Assembly: GCA_000151295.1 (NCBI GenBank)
Contig: GG745329.1
Location: 1,582,190-1,646,189 of the forward strand
Direction: 5' to 3'
Length of the DNA: 64,000 nucleotides
Source: Allomyces macrogynus ATCC 38327
Lineage: Eukaryota > Blastocladiomycota > Blastocladiomycetes > Blastocladiales > Blastocladiaceae
In this document: positions 11,519 through 24,400 of the stretch, in pieces
How positions within the stretch are numbered: position 1 is the first letter of the stretch
Layout: every line of letters starts with the position of its first letter
Notes under the pieces: model-generated
Told to the model about the DNA's origin: nothing
The model's input: only the letters and a program-made list of their open reading frames with translations
Database searches by the model: none
Position numbers and translations under genes: made by a program

Positions 11519-14500
11519 TCACCCCCCCGTTTGCCCGCCGCCTCGATTCGGCAACGTTGCGCTCAGCTTGGCCGTCTTCAACGGCGCCGTCGACGTCTCA
11601 CTGCTGCCCCTGTGGGACTCCGACTCCGCGCCAAGCTCCAGCTCCGACCGCGACCGCGTCGATCCCGCGTCCGACGGCACAATCGCGCGATGCAGCAGAC
11701 TTGATCCTTTCCGCGGCGCCGAGGTCACGGGCAACGTACCAGCCGCGCCAGCGACCGCGCGTGATCGCAAGACACTTCCCGGCAGCGTGCGCGCCGCTGC
11801 CGCAGCTTCTTGGCTGTTCGTGTGCACGGCACCGACACGCTCGTCGCTGTTCATCGGCGTGCCGCGCGGTAGCGGGCCCGAGACTAACGCGTCGAGTCCG
11901 GGCAACGCGGCGCCCGACGAGTCTGGGTTCATGAGCCGCGGCAGCGGGCCCGAGGCGGGCATGAACGCGCCGCGGATCCCGCCGCCCACGCCGCGGCCAC
12001 GCTGTGCGCGCACCTGCGACACGGTCGGTGCCGGCGGTGGTGGAGGTTCGGCCAGTCCTGCGAGAAGGAGTTCCACGTCGGCCGTGATCGCGCCCGAATG
12101 AGCGACCTGTGCGGCCGTCCGTTGCCGTGACAGCGAGCCATGCCCGACCGACCCGTTCTCGCCGCTGCTCGACCCGTGCAGGCTCATGGCAGTCGAGAGA
12201 CCGCCAGACATGATGTTGCGGAAGACAGCCGACGGCGTTCGGTTTCTCTCGAGCGTACGCGGGACCCCGAGGCTCCCACCGCCGAGCTGCCAATGCGAGT
12301 GCGTCGACATGACCGACGCTGACGTTGGCAGGCCGCGGAGTGATGAGTCGTGCGAGACCCGGCGCGACGATTCGGGCGTCGTCGACACGGGATCGGCGTT
12401 GTCTGGGTGCGTGGAGATGGTCATCGACGTGGTCGGTGCCGCGTCGGTTGGCGCGTCGCTGACCGCCGGCACCGTCGCCGTCGCAATCTGCGTGTAGTGC
12501 ACGCCGCACAGCGAGTCGGGCAGGACTACCTCGCCGAGCGCCGACAGCGACCCACCCATGGCGTTCAAACTCGCCGACAGACTCTTCAGTCGCGCACTGA
12601 CCACATCTCTTGGCCCTTCTTCAGCAATCGTCCCATGAACGTGCTTGGCGCGCAACGGTCGACCGGTGAGTACCGTATTACTCAGCGCGCGGTCCAAGAC
12701 GGGCGACTGCATGTCCCTGCTTATACTCGTGCGCGCCTGCCTGGTCGAGGCGCCGCTGCTTCGTGCGTCGAGCGACATGACCGATGCATAGAACGGCGTA
12801 TTGGCCGACTCGTCTTCGTGCGGCGCGTCGATAACCGGCTCGAGATCCGAAAACGCCGCCACCTGGTTGCCCACGGGCCCACCACCCGGCCCGGGCCCAT
12901 TCTTCAAGTCGAGGTGCGACCCGTCCGAAAAGAACCGGCTCGTCTGCGCGTCGCCGCCGCTCCCACTTCCATCCGGCTCGGCCGTTGTACTCTCCACCGT
13001 TGTCACACTCCCCATCCCCGCCGCCGCCCCGACCGCCGCCGCCGCAGCCATCGTCGCCGGCGCGAAACTGACCCCCAAAGCGCTCCCCACCCCTTCAGGC
13101 GTCGCGAAATCATTCGTACTCACAAATGAGTTCTGCGACCGTGCCACCGTCTCGGGCCTTCCCTGCACCGACAGGATGGACGCACGACGCGACGCCACCA
13201 AACTCGTGCCCGGCATGATTTCGCGCGACGCAATCGACGCTTGCCTTGGCCGCTGCTGGAGGACGGCCTGGTTGCGCGCGGCGCGTTCGAGCGCCGTCGA
13301 CCCGCGCCGCGCGCCCGTCATCGTGCCCGACGCTGAGTGCATCGTGTCGTGGCTGCCAAGCGCGCGCGCGAGCGAAAGCAGCGCTTGCTGGCTGCGCGCC
13401 GCGAGCGAGATGTTGCTGCCGCTGCCGCCGCGGCCGGCAGTGGTGAAGGGGCTGTTGGGGGCAAGGTGCATCGACGACTGCGCTTGCGGGTTCGGGTGCG
13501 GCAGCGTCGGTTTGGGCGTGGATGGAAAGACCGACGACGTGGTGCTGCCGGAACTGGTCGTGGTCGAGGACGCGTTCGGGTAGGTCGATGCGCCGACGGG
13601 GGTTCCGGGTAACGGCACGGGACTGTTCATGGTGATGGCTGGTGGCGGGTACAGCGATGGCGGAGGCCGCTCGTCGTCCTGCTCGCAAATGATCGGGATC
13701 GTGGGGCTTGCTGGGGCACTGGTCATGTGCGCCGAGGCCAACGGGACCGGCATGACGGGCGGGACGACGGCCGTGAGGACACCCAGGTTCTGGGACTTGA
13801 GCGAGTCGGCGCGCGTGCGCAACCGCTTCTCGAGGTCCTGCAGCCGCTGCTGCGCCGTGGCCATGATTTTCAGCTTGATGCTCGGGTAGAATTGCAAGAC
13901 GTCGTCGAGGCCGGCCTTGGTCAGGACGTACAAGTCGACGAACGTGACGGTGCGTACGTTGGCCGTGCGGGGGCGTGCAAAGAAGCTATAAAATATTGAG
14001 GATGGTCAGGGCGGCGAAGAACGGAGTGGAAGACAGAATGAATCGAGCACGCTGCGTACAGCGAGATTTCGCCAAAGAAGCCGCCGTCGCAAATTCGGTC
14101 AAAGATTTGGGTGCCGTCGTCACTGACGACCTCGAGAATGCCGGAATGCACCATGTACATTTCCGATCCCTGATGGAGCGCTGGAAAGATGAGCGGAGAC
14201 GAGAGCTGATTTCGAGCGCGACGCAGCGCACCAGATCGCCTTTTCGGACCACGAATTCGTTGGGCAAGAACATGACGGGCCGGAGGGCCAAGCTCTACGG
14301 GTGGCACCGTCACAATCAGTAACGCGAAGCACGTTTCACGTCCACCGCCTTTCGGAACCAACGCGAACCAGCATGCGCATGAACCCTTCCTCGGTATCGT
14401 GGAAAATCGGCACCGACGACAAGAGCGGTCCGTTCATCCACACGGCGAGTTCCGTCTGGAACGCCGTCGGCAAATCGGCAAACAAGTCTTGCGTGTTGAT

Positions 14501-15873
14501 ACCGCCGTTGCGCTGCCACAGAAACTCGTAAAACGCGAGCACACGACCCTGCGTGGCCTTGTCGAATTTACTCGTGCGCAAAAATTGCGTGATGCTCGCG
14601 ACTTTGGCCACAAACTGCACGCGCTGTAAACCGCTGTTGGCGAGCATCGACGTGACGCTCGCGACCGTGTACCCAATCGCCAGGTGGCCAACGAAGAAGA
14701 GGCCAAGGCCGACCATTTTCTCGCGCAAGGTCGGCGCAACGAGGTCGGCGTGGCCCGGTGCCGTGAAAACTAGGCATCAACACCATTGTGAAAGGAATTG
14801 AACCGCGCGCGAAACGCCAAAATGGCAAGCAATTCAATAACCCAAACAAGGCATTCCCGCTCATCCGTACCGAGAAGCGCCCAGTACATGGACGTCGAGT
14901 ACCGCGTCGTCGACGGCACGTCGTCGGTGAGCAAATTGGTAAAGTCGATGGCGCTATGCGTGCCGCCAGCGACACTCCACGTCTGCTCCGAGGGCGCGAG
15001 CGGCAACCCGGCAACCCACCACACGCAGGCGCCGTAGTGCGAGATGAGCCCGAGCATCACGACGAGTTTGGTCGCCTGCACCCACAGCGTGCCCGTGAGC
15101 CGGTCTTCGCCCGCATGAACCCATTGGAAAATTTTGAAGAGCACGATGCAGCGCGTCAGCGGCAGGAGCGCCTTCGCGGCAAACGGCGCATCGGGTGCGA
15201 GAAAGACCTCCCAGGGGATGTTGCCGGCGAGATCCCAGAAGAGCGACTGGCGTGCTTGCCGGGTGGCCATGTTCCACGAGCCCGTCTCGATGAGGCCTCT
15301 TCGGCTGTAGAAGGCTTTCCGGAACCCGAGGAAAATGTCGGCGACGAGCACGGTCGACGCAATCGCGCGCTCGACGGCGAGCGACTCTTCGCTCGCATCG
15401 TTCAGTGCCAAGGGCGAGTGCAGCAGTTGCGAGGTGACGATGCCAAAGGCGATGCGGAAGGGCACGACAATGGCTTGTGTAAGCGCAGCAACGAGCACGG
15501 TCCAGGTCCAGAACCTTGTGATCCACGAGCCGGGTAGGAGCACAATATAGTGGTCGAGCCAGTCTGCGACGAACGCGCCGACGGCGACGAGCGCGTTCCA
15601 GGCAGCGCGTGGGCGCGACATGGTTGCGTGCAGGTGAGCAGCATAGAGGATCTGCGCGGTCGGGTCGTCGAGGTCGTCGGTCGTGTTGGACATGAGCTGG
15701 ATGACGGGCGGCGCCAAGGGCGTGACCGGTATTGATGGTGGCGACGGTGGTGGAGCGGCCACTGGCGCCGACGGCGTGCTGGCCATGGCAAAAGGCGGCG
15801 GCGGCGGTGGCGAAGCGGTGGACCGCGTGGATGCGGGTGTTGCGGTGCCGGGCACTTGCAGGAGAATACTCAT
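11519..15873 (-). CDS. Cyclic-nucleotide-gated channel-like protein
   Basis: Start ATG at 15873 (MSILLQVPGTATP). Exons 15873-14871, 14769-14369, 14294-14232, 14169-14060, then 13986-11519; about 1,350 residues. Membrane segments: FWTWTVLVAALTQAIVVPF (S1), VLVADIFLGFRKAF (S2), then a poorly charged S4 (LTRCIVLFKIFQW), S5 ending HYGACVWWVAG, pore SMYWALLVFTAPGHAD and S6 (VGLGLFFVGHLAIGY). The C-linker is followed by a cyclic-nucleotide-binding domain: RPVMFLPNEFVVRKGDLGSE, MYMVHSGILEVVSDDG and FFGEIS, continuing PRTANVRTVTFVDLYVLTKA. The filter lacks GYG and the TIGE of animal CNG channels. An ~800-residue Ser/Thr/Ala/Pro tail follows. Joining exons 4 and 5 leaves a one-base frame conflict at an A4 run (13978-13981). 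A CNG channel with a rhodopsin-cyclase controls zoospore phototaxis in Blastocladiella; a similar role here is inference. Confidence 0.85.
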
Positions 15874-16402
15874 GGCGACGAAGGTGCGGGTAGCGTCGGG
15901 AAAGGGTCGGCCAGGGTCAAAGCGGCGAGAACTCGGATCATGGGTCGGCGTGGGCCGTGGCTGACGCGAGCGGGCAGGTTCGCGCCGGTGCGCCCTCGAG
16001 CGCGGCAATGCGGCAAGTTAGGCGAGATGCGGACGGGCACGCCGTGGTCAAACAGCGAGCGTGGATGGTGCGCCTGCTTGCCGTGCTGGCCGCTGATCGC
16101 TGGTCGGTCTTTGGTCGCTGGAGCTGCTTGCTCCTCACGCTCAGTGGGAGACACTCTTGCACATCTTCGCCGAGGGACGATGCACCGCGCAGCGATGCAG
16201 ACCAGCACGATGCGACCCAGCGGCGCGACATGCGAAACGCGATCAATGTGAGAGTGGACTTCACCAGGCGGCCCCGAATGTTCGCCTTCACAATCGAATG
16301 TCAAACTGTCAGGACCAACCGACTGACTGCCCAGGTCCGCCATGGCACACTATGAAGTGGTCTTATCACGCAAATCCCCCACTCGACCACACGTCGGCCC
16401 CA
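15874..16402. other. Intergenic: channel promoter and Cms1 3' flank
   Basis: No supportable gene. It carries the upstream region of the channel gene; short open frames on both strands look like chance in GC-rich DNA. Confidence 0.45.
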
Positions 16403-18138
16403 TCAGAAAATACACATGGGCGGCGCCGGCAACTCGGGCGCCGCTGGCGGGTCTGGAATCCGCAACGCCGGCTTCTTCTTGCCGCGCCGCTTCTCACCAC
16501 CCTTGCCCTTGCGCCTCGACGGCTGCTCGCTGCCAGCGCCCTTGCCCTCATCGCCGGCCTCGTCGGCATCAGACTCGTCGTCGAATGACTCCGAGTCGGC
16601 GTCCTCGGTGGCCTCTTCCTTCACCGCGTCCTCCTTCTCCTCGTTGTCCTCGTTGTCCTCGTCGTTCCTCTCCACCACGGCCGGCATCGCCGCGTCCACG
16701 TCCATCTTGTCCTCATCCTTGACCTCGTCCTCGGCACACCGCTCGTGGCACACCTTGGCGAGATGGTCGAGGTAGAGCTGGAAAAACTCGGCGCGCGACT
16801 CGTTGGCCGTGAACAGAGTGCGCTGCTTGGCATCGCGGAACGTGGCATCGAGTACGACCGCGTGCAAGTTGCGCGTCTTGAGCGCGCCCAAATCCAGCAG
16901 CTTGGCGATGCGGTTCGGCGTGCCAACGGCCAAGTGCGCCGGGTGGTTGGCCAAGAACTCAACCTGCTCGTCGACCTTCATGTGCTTGGCAAACAGCTTG
17001 GCAATCTTGACGTGCGTGTTGCTCGACTTGGGCGCACGTTCGTCAAACGCGCGGTCGTCGCGGCCGCCAAAAATGCCACCGCGACCACCACGACCACCAC
17101 GGCTACCGCGGAATCCACCGCGGCCACCACGACGCCCGCCGCGGAACGAGCTTGAGTCGTGGTGGTCGTCACCGCCGTCGGTCAGCGGACGCAGAGCGCG
17201 GATCACGTCCATGCACCGGATCCCGGACGAGCAAATGATGAGCAGGAGCGGACCGCGCTTGCGCAGGTTCATTTTCGACGCTTTTGGTCGCCGCTCGCCG
17301 GGCTGCACGAAGTAGTCGTCGAGCGTCGGGACGGCTACAGACATGGGCCTCGTCAGTGACCGTCCGAAGTATTGGATGATCCGCAAGAGCTCACGAGCGT
17401 ACCCCTCCGCACGAGCTCGGGATACCGTGCGTCGCTGACCTCGCCAAAGTCGGACAAGTCCAAAAAACGCGACTCTTAACACAAATTCAGAACGTGAGTT
17501 CAGTGCCGAACACGAAAGATCGTCTCCACCGTGAGCAACGCACCAGGCAACAACTTGTCCTGCACCTCAATCGTCGTCATTTTGCGGTCATTGATCGTGT
17601 AATCGAGCAAATGCTTGGCCAAATGCTCGGCCTGCGCAAACGGCGACCGGGCCTTGAGCGTCGCGCGGTCGAGCGACTCGGCAAACTTGCGCCGCTTCTT
17701 CTCCTTGCTCTTGTCCTTGGCGTTTTGCGTGCGCTTGCGCTTCTTAGACCCTTCCTGCTCCTCGCCATCGTCCGACTGCTCGGCCGCGACCTCGTCGTCC
17801 AATGCCGCGGCGAGCACACCGCCCGCGGCCGCGCCGCTGGTCGGCGCCAAGTCCATATCTTCGTCGCTAACTTCGAGATCGGCGGCAGCGACGCCGTCAA
17901 GGGTCACGTCGCCGTCCGCGTCGAATCCGAAATCGTCCTCGTCGGCGTAGGCCGAGCGCGGCTTGGCGTCGAACTCCATGAAGTTATCCATGTCGGCGTC
18001 ATTGTCCTCGACGGGCAGACTGGGCGCTGGGGACCCGAGTGGTGTGTCAGTGGCGGCCGGTGGTGCGGGTGCCGCTGCCGGGGTGGCCGCAGCCGCGGCC
18101 ACGGACTTCTTGTTGCGGTTTTTCGGCTTGCGCGCCAT
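16403..18138 (-). CDS. CMS1: Cms1-like ribosome biogenesis protein
   Basis: Two exons, 18138-17544 and 17334-16403, around a 209-nt intron (GTGCGT...TAG), give 508 residues. The N-terminus is basic (MARKPKNRNKKS), followed by an acidic stretch and a KKRKR region, then SPFAQAEHLAKHLLDYTIND. After the intron the Cms1 core follows: GPLLLIICSSGIRCMDVIRA, IAKLFAKHMKVDEQVEFLAN, HLAVGTPNRIAKLLDLGAL, LHAVVLDATFRDAKQRTLF. These are degenerate DEAD-box-like motifs. An RGG-rich insert (about 17050-17150) splits the core and an acidic/basic tail ends it. Family members (yeast Cms1, human CMSS1) associate with early 40S pre-ribosomes in the nucleolus. The RGG box may add RNA affinity. Confidence 0.88.
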
Positions 18139-18449
18139 GGTCGTGTGGGAAGTAGCTCTGGTTGAATCGAACTCGAACGTCGTGCCTGGTGGTTCAAGAT
18201 GATTGGCACCCGAGAGCAAACGAGAGTGATCAGAGCTGTTGACAAGGTCACCCGAGCGCACATGACACGTTGTTGCTCGCTGGAACTGGTTGCCATCGCT
18301 CATATCAACGCGCTCACAAGTCGCTACGAGTCTTGACACGTCGCGTTGCGCGCGAGCACAAACCAAATTCATTCCGACGACGAGAACCATGTCCACCCAG
18401 AAACGCAAATGTATCCATACCCGTGCCCGCCAACCCAACAGAGGCCCTT
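18139..18449. other. Intergenic: Cms1 promoter and RIO1 3' flank
   Basis: About 310 bases between two minus-strand genes. Nothing recognisable beyond the expected promoter and 3' region. Confidence 0.5.
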
Positions 18450-20605
18450 CTATTTCTTGGACTTTTCCTTGTTGAGCTTCTCCTTGCGCTTTTTGACTGC
18501 CTTGGGGATTTTGGTCTTGCGCTTCTCGCGCTTGGCCTCCTTGGTCTGCTGCTTGAGCGCCTTCTTCTCCTCCTTGTCCATGTGCTTTTTCCCGCGCGGC
18601 GCCTTGGCCGGCCGGTCGTGTGTGCCGTCCTCGTCTTCGGACGAACCGTCGTCCAACGCATCGTCACCATCACTCTCCTCATCCTCATCCGAGTCGTCGA
18701 GATCGCTCAGGGCCAATTCTACCTCATCGCCGACGGGCACTGTCGCGTCGTGGAGGGCCAGCGGCGCAAGGAGCAAGTCAAGGGTCGCGGCCGACTGCGT
18801 CGCGACAGGTGCCGCGGTCGCATGGAGTGGTGGCAATGCTGGTTCCGGGACCAGCGTTGACGGCTCGACGAGCTCGTAGTCGTCGAGATCCGACTCGGGC
18901 GCCGCGGCTCGGCGCCCTTACCCGCCTTCTTGCCGCCCTTCTTACCACCCTTCTTACCCTTCTTCTTGTCCACCGCGGGCACCGCCACCTTCTTCTCCTC
19001 CTTGCCCTCCTTCTTCTCTTCCTTCTCCTCGGGCTTGCTCGAGCCCGGCAACGCCAACAGATCCTTGTAGACCAACTCATGCGCGCGCCCCTGGTTAATC
19101 ACGTCGTACATGTCGCGCTCCATATCGACGACCTCGTCGAGCGTGCGCGGCACGTACGCGTGCTTGAACACCTCCTCCTCCACCTGGAGCGCGTTCATAT
19201 CGGCGTTCTGCGCGCGTTTGGCCGCATTGCGCGACTCCTTGCCGCGCGCCTCGGCCGCCTCGAGTAGAGCCGCCAGGTGCTCGTCGACGGTCGACGGGCA
19301 CTTGAGCGACGCGAGTGCCGTGGGCGCGGCCACGTCCATGGCGTCGAGGTTCTCGGCGGCAGCGACCATGGCGTCAGCCGCGACCGCTTCGCCCGTGGAT
19401 GCGGTCGCGGTGGGAGCGGGGGCCGTGGGAGCAGCAGCAGCCGCCGGTGCGGCGGGCTTGAGCGCGGCATTCGTGACAAAGTCAAACAGTTCGCGCAGCG
19501 ACAGGACGGCGACCCCCTTTTTCCGGAAAAACTCGGTGACGTTGGAGCAATCCTTGCGCAGAAACTCGAGCGCATGCGGGTGTTCGTGCTCGACCGACTG
19601 CGACACGTCGATAATGTAGCACTGCTTCTGGTGGTAGAGAATGTTGTACTCGGACAAGTCGGCGTGCACGAGCCGGCACTCGTGAAACAGGACCCACATC
19701 ATGCGCAGCAGCGAGTGGTACGCGCGCTTGGCGCGTTTCGCGTCCAGATTCGCGTCCTTGAGCCGCGGCGCCGCACGGCCGTCGGCGTCGCCAATGAAAT
19801 CCATGACGAGCACGTGCAGTTTCAGGAGGAGCGGTTCGGGCGACGGAATCCCGGCGGCGCGCAGGCGCTTCAGGTTGCGCATTTCCTTTTCGGCCCAGAC
19901 CTTGACCATCTTGCGCGGGTTGTGCCGCGCGTACCCGTGCCGGAACCGGTGCTCGCCGGACACGTACCGGTCGCGGTCCTTGAAGACAAGAATCGACGTC
20001 TTGTAGACCTTGATCGCACGGTGCTGGCCCGATGCGGTGACCGCGTGGTAGACGTTGGCTTCCTTGCCGGTCGAAACACACCCGTGAATCTCGGCGAGCA
20101 GACCTTGGTTGACGATCTTGAACAGGATCATGCGCGTGCGCGGATCGAGCACCTGCTCGGCGGTCGCGCGGTCCGACTTGTCGGTCAACTTATGCAGAAC
20201 GTGCCGCGTATCGACGCCGCCGGCGCCGGCCACGCCATAGTCGCCCGACGCCGCATAGGCGTTGGCGTACCGGTCGGCCGAGTCGAAGACGGCGTCGTCG
20301 TCGGCGTAGGGCTCGTCGTCGGTGTAGTCGTCGTGCGTGTAGGTGTAATCATCGCCATTCTCGTCGTCATTGGGCGGGGCGAGGACGCGTTCCGGCGCGG
20401 TCTTCTCGTCGTGGGAGATCGCGTCGGCGGAGGGCGTGGCGCGGGGCTCGGGGACGTGATCGAGCTCGTCCTCGCTGGCATCGTCAAACTGGCCCTCGAC
20501 AGGAGCCGCGGCACGCGCAGGTTCAACCGGAATTGCTGGCACCGCGACCGCGGCATGGACAGCAGCCGCGGAGGCTGGAGCGCGCGACTTGTTGTTCTTG
20601 GGCAT
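18450..20605 (-). CDS. RIO1: RIO1 atypical protein kinase (apparent frameshift near C-terminus)
   Basis: Start ATG at 20605 ([10 protein letters not shown]). An acidic N-terminus leads to the RIO domain: [12 protein letters not shown] (nucleotide-binding loop, residue ~180), [53 protein letters not shown] (catalytic Asp, ~310) and [20 protein letters not shown] (metal-binding Asp). After an Ala/Pro insert come [15 protein letters not shown] and a Lys/Glu-rich tail. The frame then has to shift near 18880-18930 to reach [13 protein letters not shown] and the typical RIOK1 end [20 protein letters not shown] ... [12 protein letters not shown], with its stop at 18450. A GTAAGG lies at the spot but gives only a 28-nt, wrong-phase gap. 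RIO1 drives final 40S maturation and Nob1/Pno1 release. Confidence 0.9.
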
Positions 20606-21456
20606 TGCTGGTGGTCGCGTCGTTGTGCTTCACGCTTGCGTCGCGCAAGACGGCGGAGTGCGGCCGCGGCGGGCGGCGGATAGGCGCGTCCCAGTCAGGC
20701 GCAGTCACGGGACGCGTTGCTTGTCCATGCCGACGTGCGGACACGCGGGAGACGCTTGTCGGCATGCGTCGTGGTCGCGGTGTGCCGCATTCCCAGCCGC
20801 AAGTTTGGCCTGGCAAACCGGCCCGCCCACTTGCTGCAGCGTGCGTGCCCGGCCAGACGAGCGCGAGTGCCGTGCCGGAGCGGCAGAGGGCTGGCGCTGG
20901 TGGTAATTCTCGTCGGAGCCATACCGGTAACGGCAGGGCGCTTGGAGTCGCACCGACTGCCCGGCCGGCTTGCTGATCCTCCGGAGCTTCAGCCTGACGG
21001 CGAGGCCCGGGTGAGATGGGGTGGGATGGGCGAAGGTGGCCGTGGGCGACGCATGATGGCCGAGTGCGAAAGCAAGAAAGGTGCATGACCCGTGCACGGT
21101 GTTCCCACTCTCACCTGTCAGCGCTCATCTGGCAGGCGCGCCAGTCTGGCAGGCCACGAACACAAACGAGAAGCTGTGCTGTGCTGTGGCCGCGAGCGCG
21201 CGTTCGGCCAACCCGCACCGAGTTGCCGCCGCCGCCTTCTTCATGACGGCGTGTCGCCCGCCCTCCTCTTCGCCCTCCTCGAGCGATTGATCTGCAAGTG
21301 CGCGCGCCCCTCGCGCTCCTCTCTCTCTCTCTCTCCCTCCCCCCCCCCCCCTCCCTCGCTCCTCGTCTTGGCCGCACTTTGGCCGCGTGCTCCGCAAGCC
21401 CCTCGACCGACGACGCGTCTCTCGCCCGAACCTCAAAGTCACCCGCACCAACCACC
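20606..21456. other. Divergent promoter region, RIO1 (minus) and Pumilio gene (plus)
   Basis: An 851-base gap between divergent starts. A strong CT-rich tract (about 21318-21365) precedes the Pumilio start by ~95 bases and is a likely core-promoter or 5' UTR element. No coding feature is supported. Confidence 0.5.
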
Positions 21457-24400
21457 ATGCTGCGGGCGGGCTCCGTGACCAACCTGCTCGCGCCCGACCA
21501 GCAAGTGTCGGGCGCTGGCGCCTACCCGCCGACGTCGGCGCCGTGGATCGACGCCAACACGCAATACCCGGCCAAGTCGCCCCCGGCCGAGTACCCGCCG
21601 CCCCCGCCCGGTCTGTCGCTTGAGCGCCGCGGTTCGCCCGGCCAGCAGCAGCAGCAGCAGCAGCAGCAGCACTTCCACGTGGTACGTGATGGACATGTTC
21701 TTGTAATGCACGGATTGGCGCAGTCGGTGCCGCGAAATTGGTGGTGGTGGTCGGTCGCTGTTTCGCTGTGATCTGACCCATGGGAACGCCCATCCGCCCG
21801 TCGATCACGCCCTCCGACGCAACCCACCCACAGCCGTCGTCGCATGCATCGCCCTACGACCCACAGGACCCGTTTGCTTACTCGCTCGCCGGCGCGCAGA
21901 CCCAGCAGCAGCACCAGTACCAACAGCACCAGTACCAGTCCGCGCAGCAGCAGCAGCACCAGCAGCACCAGCCGCGCACAATTTCGGCCTCGTCGTCGTC
22001 GTCGGCCTCGCTCGCTGCAGCCTCGGACTCGTTCATTGCGCCGCCGCAGGGCACGTCGCTTCTCGCGTCGGGCCGCAGCGGGAGCATGCCGAGCCTGTCC
22101 ACCGACTCTCACGCTGACCGCCCGCTCAGCAGCCGCGGGAGTCTGCGCGCGGCCGGGTCGCCGCCGACCGACCAGCAATCATCGACGACGGGCCCGATTT
22201 CGCCACCGACGACCACGCAGCCCGAGCAGCAGAATGAGACGCGCCAGTACGACGCGGTGCCTGGATCGACGCGCGCGGTCACGACGGCGAGCGCGGCGAG
22301 TGGGCCGGATGGTAAGCAAATTTGAATGCAAGATACTCTGCGACTTTAACTTGGGCTCCATGATCTCACGCGTTCTCTTCCTCCCGTTAGACTTGGCCGC
22401 GGCCTTCAACGCGTCCATGACGCTGCACCACCGCGCGGGCGAGCACGACGCGTGGGCACGCACGTCGACGTCGGCGCAGTCGACGCCTGGGACCGCGCTC
22501 GACCAGTGGGGTGGGCCCTTCCAGGGGGACCTACCCGCGCGCTTGTCGCCGAGCGGCGCCAGCGACTCGTACGCGTCGCTCAACAACGGCGGAGCTACTG
22601 GGTCCGCGCGGTACCAGACGGGCTCGGCCGATGCGATGCTCATGTCCCCTGGCGGCAACGGCGGCACGTACGACACGTCAGCGGGAGCTGACTGGGGCAC
22701 CACGTCGGTCCCGACGTTGTCGGCACCGCTGCAGAATGACGCGTTCACGGGGAACGCCGCGTGGACGCCCAAGGCTGCCTTCTCGGACCTCTCGACGGGG
22801 ATCGACGGCAACAACGGTGCGGGTGCCGCGAGCGGCAGCTACGACAGCAGCGCGTACGGTCGGTCAGCGAGCGATCTTTACGCGACGTGGCCCAAGCGGT
22901 CGTTCTCGGGCCCGACGGTCCCGCCCAGCATGGGCGACCGAGCGCGGCTCGCATCTGAGTTGAACCTGACGCACGGGCAGCTCGACCCGATGGCCGCGCA
23001 CGACATGCGCCCGATGCATCGCAGCCACGACCAGGCGCCCGACTTGTGCGCGCCCACGGCCCCCGTCACGTCGTCGCATGTTGGGCCGGCGCCGCGCGTG
23101 TGCAAGTATTTCCAAGAGGGCCACTGCGCGTGGGGCGACCGGTGCCATTACCTGCACATTGTCGACTCGGCCGCGACGCGCGGCACCGGCGGCGCGTGGC
23201 ACCAGCAGCAAAACTATGGCGGCAATCCGCGCCATAGCGGCAGCTACGGCCACCACGGGAACAGCAACAGCAGCGCGACGCTCTTCCAGCGGCTGGCCGC
23301 CGACGCCATGGCCAACAACAGTACCGGCGGCGCGACGGGGACAATGTCGGTGCACCAGCTCGCCGGGACGATGCCGCCCATGGACACGGGGTACGGGCTC
23401 TACGCGGCCGAGGGCCTCGCTGGTGCCGCGCCCGCGCACCTCGACAACTACTCGAGCCAGCAGTCGCAACAGCACGCGCAGTCGATGTTTGCGCCCGTCA
23501 CTGGCATGCCGGGCAACTCGGGGATCATGTACAATGCGATCTTGCACCACCCGCAGCTCGGGCCCGTTGGGATCCTGCCCATGATGGCGCCGCCGTCGTC
23601 GGCGGGGCACACGGGCAGCACGGGTGCTGGCGGGCCGCGCGGATACGGCGGTGGCATGGGTGGGCGCCGCGGCAGCAACTCGCGCCAGCCATGGTATATG
23701 GGCGGGTCGAACGCGCTCGGCATGTCGCCGTCGCTCTCGCCAATGTCGCTCAGCTCGATGGGTTCGGCGCATCACCGCGGCCATCACGGCAGCAGCGTGG
23801 GCGGAATTCACTCGCCCTCGAGTCTCGCCGAGTCAGAGGGCCGGTTTGCCGGCATGGCGCTCGAGGACTGCATTGGCCAGTTTTTGGTCCTGGCCAAGGA
23901 CCAGCACGGGTGCCGGTTCATGCAGCGCAAGCTCGAAGAGGGTGGCGCCGCAGCGGGCACGCGGCTGCTCGAGGAACTGCTCCCGCAGTTTGGCGAGCTC
24001 ATGATGGACCCGTTTGGCAACTATCTGTGCCAGAAGCTGCTCGAATACCTGTCGGAGAACCAGAAAATGGCGATTCTCGACAATGTCGCGCACGATCTGG
24101 TCGGGATCGCGCTCAACATGCACGGCACGCGCGCAGTCCAGAAACTCGTCGACCACGTACACACGCCCGGCCAGATTGCGCGGCTCGTGCAGGCGCTGTC
24201 GCGGCACACGGTCGCGCTCGTCAAGGACCTGAATGGCAACCACGTAGTGCAAAAGTGTCTCGTCAAGCTGACGCCGTCGGACGCGCAGTTCATCTTTGAT
24301 GCTGTGACGCGGCATTGTGTCGAGGTGGCCACGCACCGGCACGGGTGCTGCGTGCTGCAGCGGTGTCTTGACTACGCGGCGCCCGAACCGCGGCGCCGGC

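Noticed and set aside
21643..21671. CAG repeat as a microsatellite of interest
   Set aside because: It is an ordinary poly-Gln tract within a low-complexity N-terminus, as common in Pumilio-type proteins.
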